A stretch of DNA of 64,000 nt, taken from contig JAWWNJ010000146.1 of the NCBI GenBank assembly GCA_037176885.1, positions 186,001-250,000 of the forward strand. The letters run 5' to 3'. Every line of letters begins with the position of its first letter. Within the stretch, counting starts at the first letter, position 1. Below are positions 48,301-55,898 of this stretch, one piece after another. A model generated the notes under the pieces. It searched no databases. It was not told the DNA's origin and was given only the letters and a program-made list of their open reading frames with translations. This DNA is from Favolaschia claudopus (lineage: Eukaryota; Basidiomycota; Agaricomycetes; Agaricales; Mycenaceae). A program made the position numbers and the translations under genes.

Positions 48301-50216
48301 TCCTTTACGTGCGGCATAGGCTCGAAGAGACACTTGAATTCTCCCTTGATTTTCTCAGCTTTGTCTTCAAGTTCGGCCCAATGCGCCAACGTCTCGACAC
48401 GTTCTCGTACGGCGGCCACGACGTCGACCTCTTTCACGTCCTCGAAGAGGTGGTTGTCCTCCATGTCTTTCTTCCGCGCGGCACACACCGTATTAAGTTG
48501 CGTTTGCAAATCTTTCCTGTGTGCCAATACGGTCTTTATCTTTTCCCGGAGCTTCACTTTGGGCGGTCGTGGCGGTTCAGGTTCGGGCGGGTTAAACAGG
48601 TCAAAGGCATTTGATTTGTCTATTACAGAGCGGGCTTCATGATCAATTACAATAGTATTCTTTGAGAGCCACGGAAGTCCAAAAAGTAACGGTGCGCAGA
48701 GGTCTTTGGTAATAAGGAAACGTACGGACTTCGAAGTCCAGCGTTGATCTCGGGAGGTGCAACGTAATTTAACATAGTGGGTAAGGTAAGAGTCGTTGGC
48801 GCCAGATGTGGCGAAGGAAATCGGTACGGGTTCATGCAGCTTGAATTGTCGAAGTTCGAGGCGTAATGCGAGCGTTTCGTCTATCAATGCTAGATGTGCG
48901 CCATCGTCAATCAGACCGAACGTGCGGAGGGAGACAGAGGAGGAAGTACCAGGACCGTCGACAAGACAGTCCCAATAGAGATGCGGGGTGGAAAAGGGAG
49001 AGAAATCGCTCACTTCTTCCTCAGAATCAGAATCTTCGCTGCCGCTAGAGGCTGCGTCCATGACTACAGCTACGGCCTTCGCTTTGCCTTTCTTGGATGC
49101 AGCGGCGGAGGCGGCGGCGGCGTCGTCTGCGGTCAGGGTGCGGTAGGTAGCGGGGTCAGGGAAGCCGTCGGTGCAATCAGCGGCACGGTGGCCAGCATAG
49201 AACTTCCTGCACTTGTTGCATCCCTGGTGCTCGTTCAGCAGCGTGCGTTCGACTTCTGTCAGCTTCGGGCAGCCCTTAGCGGCGTTGGGAGTGCCGACGG
49301 GCGTCGCGGACGAGGAGGCAGCAGCGGTGGAAGTGTTCGCCTTTGAGGAGGACGAGAAAGGCTTCTTGGGCGCGCGGTCGTTGTCTGTGGCGGCCTTCCT
49401 CTTCTCCGCTTTATGGAGTTCAGCGGCGATACGACGTTGCTTTGTGATCTCGCGGATGCGATTCTCGTCAATCTTGCGCACCTCGCGGAGCCACTCGTCC
49501 ATGTTGTCGACCGGGACGGCCTTCGCTACGGTGTCGCGGCGGTAGTCGTATTCAAGATCTGCGCACATGCCTGCTTCCAGCGTGTGGCGCATGCGTTCGT
49601 TCGTGAGGACGGAAGGGGTGTCGACGAGCAGGGAATTGAGGGCGATTAGCTCGGTGGACCACTCGTCGAACGTCTGAGTCTCTTTCATGCGGGTGGTGAG
49701 CAGCTCTTTGCGCGTGATATCCTGCCAGTCCGTGGGCAGATACTTCTGGCGGAACTCCGCCATGAAGGCGTCGAAGGTGAGTTTCTTCACGCGGGTACGT
49801 TCCGCAGCGGGACGGAGCCAGGAGAGGTGGCGTTTATCACGGAAGCAGCCCAGAATGGAGGATACCTGCTGGTCGTCGGCAATGTTCTTCAGAGCGAAAT
49901 AGTTAAGCGCAGCATTCTCGAAGTCATTGATTATCAAGGCGGTGACGTCTCCAGCGGTAAGAGTGGGAGGACGGCCCGTGTGCTGCTCGACGTCGGCGTA
50001 TACGGTAGTGAAACCAGACATAATGGATTTGGGACGGTGCTGAGGGGTCGTTGGATTCGAGGAGTCGGAGTCGCTGCCTGAGTCGGATATTATCTGCGGC
50101 GGAGACGGTGGGAGCGGGGGAAGCGGTGTCGGGGAAAGTGGTGTCAGAGGACTCGGAGACTGCGATGGACTCGGTGCGCGAGCGGCTACGCTACGCGTGC
50201 GGAGAGAGGTGGGCAC
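45306..50216 (-). CDS. Gypsy gag-pol polyprotein with chromodomain
   Basis: One uninterrupted frame of 1636 codons. Gag includes a knuckle-like CNKCRKFYAGHRAADC (Cx2Cx6Hx4C, longer than the usual spacing). A protease region around TFGLIDDGAHLALID follows. RT shows RWVNDYRPLNSNTEHDRFPL, IDFTDSFFQTRMHPDS and the active site CHVYLDDIVIWS. RNase H shows FVTTDASDKRTGAVLSYG and IYTDHKTLENF. Integrase has the HHCC finger (HDSLGHFGF, CPDCQR) and the D,D,E residues in VAVDFIGPLP, CDRDKLFVSA and QTDGASERTNK. The last 60 residues form a chromodomain (EWFIDEIIDERKRGRGMQYL, VSYSGYGPEHNRWLPGREV). The first ATG is at 50021 (MSGFTTVYADVEQ); upstream the frame is open to 50216, where it begins at a GTG with plausible Ser/Pro-rich sequence. 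Confidence 0.95.
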   Translation of the reverse strand: MPTSLRTRSVAARAPSPSQSPSPLTPLSPTPLPPLPPSPPQIISDSGSDSDSSNPTTPQHRPKSIMSGFTTVYADVEQHTGRPPTLTAGDVTALIINDFENAALNYFALKNIADDQQVSSILGCFRDKRHLSWLRPAAERTRVKKLTFDAFMAEFRQKYLPTDWQDITRKELLTTRMKETQTFDEWSTELIALNSLLVDTPSVLTNERMRHTLEAGMCADLEYDYRRDTVAKAVPVDNMDEWLREVRKIDENRIREITKQRRIAAELHKAEKRKAATDNDRAPKKPFSSSSKANTSTAAASSSATPVGTPNAAKGCPKLTEVERTLLNEHQGCNKCRKFYAGHRAADCTDGFPDPATYRTLTADDAAAASAAASKKGKAKAVAVVMDAASSGSEDSDSEEEVSDFSPFSTPHLYWDCLVDGPGTSSSVSLRTFGLIDDGAHLALIDETLALRLELRQFKLHEPVPISFATSGANDSYLTHYVKLRCTSRDQRWTSKSVRFLITKDLCAPLLFGLPWLSKNTIVIDHEARSVIDKSNAFDLFNPPEPEPPRPPKVKLREKIKTVLAHRKDLQTQLNTVCAARKKDMEDNHLFEDVKEVDVVAAVRERVETLAHWAELEDKAEKIKGEFKCLFEPMPHVKELPTDVLCEIKLKDANKMFQARSYQSPRKYKDAWRILIQAHLDAGRIRPSSSPYASPAFLIPKADKTALPRWVNDYRPLNSNTEHDRFPLRRVDDILADCAKGKIWSTIDFTDSFFQTRMHPDSIPYTAVNTPLGLYEWLVMPQGLRNAPSVQQRRVTAALRELIGKFCHVYLDDIVIWSNDVAEHEKHIRAVFEKLKAAHLYCNPKKTKLFRYEIDFLGHRISRRGVEADAKKVERIVNWPTPKSATDVRAFLGLVRYVSTFLKNLADYTDILEKLTTKECDKHFPPWTEESQKAFDAIKKLVIGRDCLTTIDHENRGLNKIFVTTDASDKRTGAVLSYGPSWESSRPVAFDSPSLKSAQLNYPVHEKEMLAIIRALQKWRVDLLGSEFLIYTDHKTLENFEKQKDLSRRQARWMEFMSQYDCKILYVQGKDNTVADALSRTEFVEEGEEGTIGYEGWDDTSDERQTPIASILAPTRASPRDAVKVLARTEIPRHPIASVSTIKADAKFLDRIRDGYKSDPWCKKLKSASEGMKGLEELEGLWYAADRLVVPRVPEVRETLYHLAHDSLGHFGFDKSYQSLRDSFYWPNMRRDLESAYIPACPDCQRNKSRTTKKAGPLHPLPIPEQRGDSVAVDFIGPLPPDQGYNYLITFTCRLGSDVRLVPTKTDVTAPELALLFFDNWYCDNGLPLELVCDRDKLFVSAFWKALHKLTGVKIKMSSAWHPQTDGASERTNKTVNQALRFHVGRNQTGWVRALPRVRFDIMNTVNASTGFSGFQLRMGRSPRIIPPLVVAPNAAKTDEETLAADIIQRLVDDVAEAKENLLTAKICQAEQANKTRRADHLFKVGDRVRLSTAHRRLEYLKKGEKRVAKYMPRFDGPYTVTAAHPECSTYTLSLPNQPNVFPVFHSSELEPFIENDDELFPGRKRAEPAPVINEDGDEEWFIDEIIDERKRGRGMQYLVSYSGYGPEHNRWLPGREVADAEALDRWLARKEDGTV

Positions 50217-50516
50217 GGAGGGTTGACGGCGAGACAGTTTGAAGGATATCGGACGGAGGAAGAACGAGGCTGAGATTTCTTTTGGGGGAAATCACGTGCC
50301 TGTATCAAAACCTTGGGGTGAGTCAAGGTATACGGTCGCAGACTGAGCGCAGAACGGTAAACGGTGAACGGTGGGCGGTACGGTGCGGTAACGGAAGTAG
50401 ATCTCGCCAAGGCGAGATCTGTAGGAACGGTGCGGCAACAGAAACGGAAGCAAAACGGGTGCAGTAAACGGAATCAAATTCCTTTCGTTTCTGTCCGGTC
50501 GTTATTCAAAAAAAAG

Positions 50517-50699
50517 TGGAAACACACCTTCGATAGGAAGGCGAGAAACACTATCTTGAGTCAGACGCAGATGAATAGGACCAGAGTATGATTCTTGGAA
50601 AGCAGTAGAGTACGCGAGGTAATGGTAAAGAGAAAAGAATAGGTAAATCATGTGATATGTCGGTGTGTGATCAGTATTGCGTAAGCCACCAGGTTTACA
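50517..50699 (-). repeat. Gypsy 5' LTR
   Basis: 183 bp. Downstream, in the element's direction, is CTTTTTTTTGAATAACGACC; no clear tRNA-complementary primer site is visible. Confidence 0.93.
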
Positions 50700-50704
50700 C
50701 AAAT

Positions 50705-51488
50705 ATCCCTTAGAGTCGCGCGCGTACCCAACAAAACGGCCTTCTTCCCCTCGCGGCGTCAGTTTCGGCTGCTCCGTCGAGTTGGTTTTCCGCGCCGTGA
50801 CAAGTGCACCAAAGGGGCGCAGGTGCGAGAGGTCGGGTTTCTGTTTGAACCAACTCTCGAAGGGTGTCGAGCCGTCGTCGTTTGCCGAATGTGGCACTCG
50901 ATTCTTAATGTGGATTGAAGTTTGGGCGGCGAGCGGCCAAAACCAGAAGGTGAGCGAGGCGTCGACCAGCATCGCCCTGATCATATGCTCAATCGTCTGG
51001 TTCAGCCGCTCCGCAACGCCGTTCTGAGGAGACGCGTCTGGTACCGTTTTCTCGTAGATGATGCCGTTCTCAGTGCAGTAGTCCTTGAATTGACCGTACA
51101 CGAGTTCAGGTGCATTGTCAATTCGTAGGTAGACGATCTTGGCACCCAGGAGGTTCTCAGCTGAAGCGCGGAATTCACGGAAGCACGCGAGGGAGTCGGA
51201 TTTGGATTTCAGGAAGTAGATTGTGGTGAAACGTCGGAAATCGTCGGTAAAAGTGATGAAGTGTCTGTAGCCCCCATACCCCAGGGGTAGAGGACCACAG
51301 ATATCGGTGTGGATTCGAAACAAGACGCGGTCGGCGCGGTTTAGAGCTTTGTTGGGGAACGGTAGTCGTTTGATATTGGCAAGAGCGCAAATGCGGCAGT
51401 TCTTGATGTTGACTGAGTCCACCGGAAAGCCGAGGGTGGCGCGATTGAGCCCTTTAACGTCTAGATGGCCCATTAGACGGTGGTAAAA
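50705..51488 (-). CDS. Copia pol, 5' part: integrase
   Basis: Entered by a -1 shift from gag-protease near 51485-51490. The zinc finger reads YHRLMGHLD, then CRICALANIK. The catalytic core has FRIHTDICGPLP (Asp), YLRIDNAPELVYGQF (Asp) and SPQNGVAERLNQTIEHMIRA (Glu). The end reads PRGEEGRFVGYARDSKGYL, where the gypsy insertion interrupts it; the frame continues at 44953. The open frame beyond 50705 seen in the raw sequence is LTR and is not part of the protein. Confidence 0.9.
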
Positions 51489-53332
51489 ACCAAGTCTTTG
51501 TCGGTGTCGGCGTCGGCATCAGGTCCAAGGAGGGCAAAAACAGAGGGAGTTGTCGTGTTGATGAGGTCAAGCGGAAGCAAATTTGCTTCCGCGGGAGTTC
51601 CCACGACTTTCACGCCCATCTTGTAAAGTCCACCAACGATCTCACCAGACGCAAACTGCACACCATCCGCGTTGTAGTAGCGGATTTTCCCCCCCCCAGT
51701 TTCAGTCTGGACTCCCTTCACATCCAACTGCGTGCCGGAGACGAGATTGCATCGTGCGCTCGGTATGTGGAGTACGTTGCTCAGGGAAAATTTGGGAGCG
51801 CCATGGTGGGTACCTTCAAGAACCACTTGTCCTTTTCCTAAAGCTTGGGTGGTCAGATTCGTTCCAAACCCATGAACACTCAGCGGCTGTTGGAAGGTCT
51901 TGTATTGTTTGAAGGATGCTTTGTCGTTGAAGACATGACGCGACGCGCCCGTGTCGTGGTAAATGTTGTTCGTCTGCTCCACCGCCTCCGCGTTCAACAC
52001 GACATCCACGGCGTTTATCCACACATCCTCCATATCCTCCTCGTCTTCTCCATCAACCTCAAGTCTTCCAAGCATGAACGCAAAATTCGCGTCAACCGTC
52101 TCATTTCCCAGCACGTCCCGGATGTCCTCCTCGCTGTCTTCTGTCATGTCCACCATTCCAGCAAAACGATCTCCCGCATTCTGCAGCGCCTGGCGACGTC
52201 TTTCTGCTACGCGCTCGGCCGGATGCAGGTGAATGTCCCGCTGTCCCCGGTAAGTATCGGGATACTGACCCGCTTTTCCTCCCCCAAAAGAAAAGCAATC
52301 CGCCTTTACATGACCATACGGTGTCATGCAAAAATCGTTGTTGCAGATTATGCGCTCACGCTGCGGTCTGCTGTCACGATTGTCGTCGCGAGTGTCGCGA
52401 TTGTTGCGATTGTCTCGATTGTTGGAAGGTGCGCGGTCGTACGGGCCCATGCGTCGGTCGTTTCGCTGGTGAGTGCGCTCCATCTTTCTAGATCCTGGAG
52501 TACCGGGCTGAGCAAACGACGCGCTCGCAACAGCGTCCCCATCGTCGGTGTTACGCGCTCGACTCTTCGACGCAGACGAAGAGGAGGCAGCGACAGCGAA
52601 TAAACCTTTGGTAAACTCCTCCCGCTGGAGACGAGAAATCACGAACGCCGACTTCAGCGGATCTCCTCCCTGCTCACTTTTCGTCATCTCTTCAAGAAGG
52701 TTATCCCGACAAAACTGCCACTTGTCGCCTGGCGACATGTTGGTGATGAGGCACTTCGCAAATTCGTGGTCTGGCAGCATGGTAGCGTCAGCACGGCGGA
52801 GCCTCTGGTACTTTTCCATCATCTCAACCCTCCATGCGACAGGATTGGCGCCACACATGAGGGACGATATCTGGCTCTTGAGAGTGATGGCCATGAGTGC
52901 ATTCGTAGGTTCGTACGTCTCCTTGAGAGCTTCCCAAGCGTCATGCGCTGACTTGCAGTCTTCGACGACGTAGAGTTTCGGTCCGGGGACCGCTTCAACA
53001 ATAATGGCGAGCGCCCTCTTGTCTTGCGCAAGCCACGCCTCTGCACTTTTCTTCGCAATATTCACCTCTACTTCGTTGCCGCGGGTCGTCACCGTCACCT
53101 CGTTGCCCTCTCCGTCAAAACCAGTATGCGTCTGGCTTTCTACCAATTTCGGGATGACCGGCGGCTTGTAATCATCGCCTGCAATATACTTCCAGTACCC
53201 CGCGGCGTCAAGTTTGCGCTTCGCTTTGGATTGAAATTCCGCATAGTTGTTACTGCCGTCGCTGTTTTCGACCAGAGCTGAAAGGGTAATTCCTCGCCAT
53301 TCTTTGGAGTCGTTCGAGTTGGCTAACGCCAT
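51473..53332 (-). CDS. Copia gag and protease
   Basis: 619 residues from MALANSNDSKEWRGITLSAL to LVFTTV. Gag resembles the UBN2/copia type: YAEFQSKAKRKLDAAGYWKY, AHDAWEALKETYEPTN, FAKCLITNMSPGDKWQF. An Arg/Asn/Asp-rich stretch (NNRDNRNNRDTRDD) and a knuckle-like CNNDFCMTPYGHVKADC follow. The aspartic protease motif is YHDTGASRHVF, with LSNVLHIPSARCNLVSGTQL downstream, as is usual. The frame stops at 51473; integrase lies in the -1 frame. Confidence 0.93.
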   Translation of the reverse strand: MALANSNDSKEWRGITLSALVENSDGSNNYAEFQSKAKRKLDAAGYWKYIAGDDYKPPVIPKLVESQTHTGFDGEGNEVTVTTRGNEVEVNIAKKSAEAWLAQDKRALAIIVEAVPGPKLYVVEDCKSAHDAWEALKETYEPTNALMAITLKSQISSLMCGANPVAWRVEMMEKYQRLRRADATMLPDHEFAKCLITNMSPGDKWQFCRDNLLEEMTKSEQGGDPLKSAFVISRLQREEFTKGLFAVAASSSSASKSRARNTDDGDAVASASFAQPGTPGSRKMERTHQRNDRRMGPYDRAPSNNRDNRNNRDTRDDNRDSRPQRERIICNNDFCMTPYGHVKADCFSFGGGKAGQYPDTYRGQRDIHLHPAERVAERRRQALQNAGDRFAGMVDMTEDSEEDIRDVLGNETVDANFAFMLGRLEVDGEDEEDMEDVWINAVDVVLNAEAVEQTNNIYHDTGASRHVFNDKASFKQYKTFQQPLSVHGFGTNLTTQALGKGQVVLEGTHHGAPKFSLSNVLHIPSARCNLVSGTQLDVKGVQTETGGGKIRYYNADGVQFASGEIVGGLYKMGVKVVGTPAEANLLPLDLINTTTPSVFALLGPDADADTDKDLVFTTV

Positions 53333-53470
53333 TGTGAGATAGTGATATGGAAACGTGGCAGTGGTTGGGGTAGGTTGTTTGGACAGTCAAGGGTGAGAAG
53401 TGTGTGTTGAGCAGGATGTGTTCTAGGGGCTTTCTTTTGCAGAGCAGAATAGCGTAGATGGTTCACAAAC

Positions 53471-53484
53471 GGAGGCCCATAACC
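53471..53484 (-). other. Copia primer-binding site, half-tRNA type
   Basis: GGTTATGGGCCTCC immediately follows the 5' LTR. GGTTATG(G)GCC matches, with one mismatch, the complement of the anticodon stem-loop of initiator tRNA-Met rather than its 3' end. Some copia-type elements prime with such tRNA fragments. Confidence 0.6.
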
Positions 53485-53697
53485 TATCAAGATATATATA
53501 TATTGTTCTGGTACGATGAGAGAACCGTTAGAGAATACATAAGTGAGTAGAATATGTGCGCCATACCTGGTACGATGAGAGAACCGTTAGGGGTCCGTCT
53601 CATCGTCCAGGGATCAATAATATTACATGATGATCGAGAGAGTAGTTGAATAAGGAAATACTTGGTCAGCGACCAGATGCAGCGTCAGTCTCTAACA
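53485..53697 (-). repeat. Copia 5' LTR
   Basis: 213 bp, identical by eye to 42340-42552; followed by target duplication TTCTG (53698-53702). Confidence 0.93.
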
Positions 53698-54164
53698 TTC
53701 TGGATCTGCTTCCCAACTGCAACACTGTGTATTTCTACTGTACTACTTTGTATGATATCTGGTTCAACATGTCGATTTCGGGCTATGTTTTTTGAGGATG
53801 CTCTTTTGTTACGTCACCGCCAATTCCTTTTCCGGGTGAAGGCGCTATACCGTTACGTAACACAGCGTTGTGTCTCTTTCGAGCAACCTTTGTTTTCTGG
53901 CTCTTCCTTCTACTTATGCCAAAGCGTTTCCAGAGCTCGGGGGCTTCTGGCCGAAATGCGCAACTGATGCATAGTGCTGCTCTTTGCTTTGTTGGGACGT
54001 AATAATGGCTTTGACATCCAACCATTGTTGTAAAAGTCTATTGTTCTCCAGCTGCGTTATAAGCGAATGCACTTTTATCTGGTCTGCCTTCCGCTGCCAC
54101 AGGTGGCACGTATTCTACACCCTCTTACTTCCCCTCTTACACGTCGACGACCGCCACAACTGCA
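53698..54164. other. Region between the copia element and tetraspan gene 2
   Basis: About 470 bp. It contains a CRE/ATF-like TTACGTCA at about 53810. No gene is supported. It is probably the original intergenic space between the two tetraspan genes, holding the second gene's promoter. Confidence 0.45.
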
Positions 54165-55374
54165 ATGCGCTCCAATCCTTACAACATCGCACGACTCATT
54201 GTATTATGTGCGTGTGCGGCCTCGCATTCCCCAAGTCGACTCACCAACACTTGGAATTCTAGCTCTGCAAGTTCATTTACATGTTCTGGTTGTTCTTGCT
54301 GCGTCGTGGAACGTGAATGTCACGCTTGCCGCCGGGCAATCTCGTACGCTTACTTGCCATCCTCAAATTCCTAGTCCTGACGCGTGCCCCTCAGTGCCTG
54401 CTGCTGCTCTATGTCTCCTTATTACGAGTCTCGCTTTCATTATTTCAATGTCTCTGCGCGGCCTTCTATGTTGTCTCAAGAATCCTTCCGCCTTCCTCAC
54501 CTCTCTCAAATTCGAGTCAGGTTTGTTAGCTGTGCTGTTTGTTTTTCAGTTTGGTGAGTAGCGGCAAGCCATGCCTTCGTCCTTAGCTCACATTCCCCAG
54601 CCGCGACTATTGGTACGACGGTTCATGTTCTACCTGCGGAAAGTGGTCGGTTAATCGTCTATTTCAACTGTATCTTTGCTGATTGTACATCACGCAGCAG
54701 CGGTTATATCCGCTTCGCATGCCCTTCTCGTCGCAGCTGCCTGGATGACGACGGTCATAGGTACGGTTGCATCTTGGTTCGACGCTTTTTCTCAAAACTG
54801 ACCCTTTTCTCTAGCCGGGGTGTTCCTCGGCGGTCTCATTCGAGCCATCATGCTCCATAAACCTTTGTTCCCTGAAATCTGGTCAGTCCCAGCGGCGTCA
54901 GTGGACTGGTTCGTCGATCGACAGCTCGACGCTAACAGTATGCAAAATGACTCGTGGACGCGCTATATTGGGGACATTGAATCTTCTGCAATCCGGAAAC
55001 AGCGATTCGGAAAACTCCAGGATTGCGAAACGAACCTGACATCCCACTCGACACCTTTTGCTGAAAAAGCTCCCTGGGCACATGACATTCGCCGCGGTGT
55101 CGATGAACCATTCGCATGTAAAGCGGAGTCCGATGCCACCCCGCAATCCAGTCCTTCAATGCTCAAGTTGAACGCTGCGCTGCCCCCACTCCCGCTACGT
55201 GTGGAATCGAAAGCAAAATCTGCTGGCTCGCGATTCATTGAGCGGTTTCGGGATTCCCATGTCCCCGTGCGGACTGCGCAGACACCTTTTCCTTCTGGTG
55301 TAGCTGACCATAATCAACCCATCCCCCTGCCCCGCCGGTCGGAGTGGGTACGTGCGGACGTCCACGAAACATGA
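54165..55374 (+). CDS. Second tetraspan membrane protein
   Basis: Not a named family. Exon 1 reads MRSNPYNIARLIVL and continues after an intron (54210-54263) with SLQVHLHVLVVLAASWNVNV. Further segments are AAALCLLITSLAFIISMSLR, LLAVLFVFQF joined to AATIGTTVHVLP, and ISASHALLVAAAWMTTVIAG followed by VFLGGLIRAIMLH. A hydrophilic C-terminal tail of about 150 residues ends RSEWVRADVHET. Four membrane helices plus a long cytosolic tail is the same plan as the gene at 40863-42321, and the first helices share an AR-L-V...VWN/SWN pattern, so they may be diverged tandem paralogues. About four introns. Confidence 0.65.
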
Positions 55375-55898
55375 TACGTTAACGACCAAGTCACGACGAC
55401 CTTAACGAATGGACTCGCAAATTCTTGTAGCGTTAGCAATCTTGTAACTGTGTACCTCAATCAATCAACTAATAATGTTTACCTGTTTCCTCGAGCAATA
55501 TGCTCGTAGGGTTGCACGTTTCTTCAAGGTGCTTCGCGTGTAGGTGCGTTTTCCGCCTCGAGAGATCTTTTACGTTAACCGTCAAAATCGGGGGGGAGCT
55601 GAAACATGAATCCGTGTCCTTGAAGGGTGAGTACATGCTTTACCTACCAAATTCCGGAATCTATGGTGCTGTCGCAGAGTGCAATGAGACTCCATGTCGC
55701 CTCTAGCACCAACTTCGTTGCCGAGGTTCTCCCACTGTCAACTTCTTCCTGTTTCAATTTGAATCTGATGCTATCGCTAAAATACTTGTCTAATTTCCGA
55801 CCTCTGCGGGGCAAACCCCCTTGAAGATCCCACAAAGATCCCATTTGTTTCCCCAGACTCACAATCTCAACCTGCTTTGAACACTTGACCACGTACTG
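55375..55898. other. Intergenic region before the P450 gene
   Basis: About 520 bp. Short frames here have no recognisable similarity. Presumably the P450 promoter. Confidence 0.4.

Larger units (their letters stand above)
44956..50699 (-). mobile_element. Ty3/gypsy chromovirus inserted in copia pol
   Basis: Complete element of 5,744 bp on the minus strand. The two 183-bp LTRs (44956-45138, 50517-50699) are identical by eye, begin with TGTAAAC and end with GTTTCCA on the element's strand. The target duplication CAAAT is present at 44951-44955 and 50700-50704. One open gag-pol frame occupies almost the entire interior. The gene order RT-RNase H before integrase and a C-terminal chromodomain place it among chromoviruses. 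It splits the copia pol gene between the codons for GYL and IWLP. Confidence 0.96.
42340..53697 (-). mobile_element. Ty1/copia LTR retrotransposon carrying a nested gypsy element
   Basis: Full-length element on the minus strand. Both 213-bp LTRs (42340-42552, 53485-53697) appear identical and are flanked by the 5-bp duplication TTCTG, so insertion was recent. In the element's direction: 5' LTR, primer-binding site, gag-protease, integrase, reverse transcriptase and RNase H, polypurine tract, 3' LTR. The gene order integrase before RT defines the copia superfamily. Without the nested gypsy insertion (44956-50699 plus one CAAAT) it would be about 5.6 kb. The open frames are otherwise nearly complete. 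Confidence 0.95.

Noticed and set aside
50502..50704. Continuation of the copia integrase frame (CKPGGLRNTDHT...)
   Set aside because: This is translation of the gypsy LTR, repeated at 44956-45138; the true integrase ends at the insertion point.
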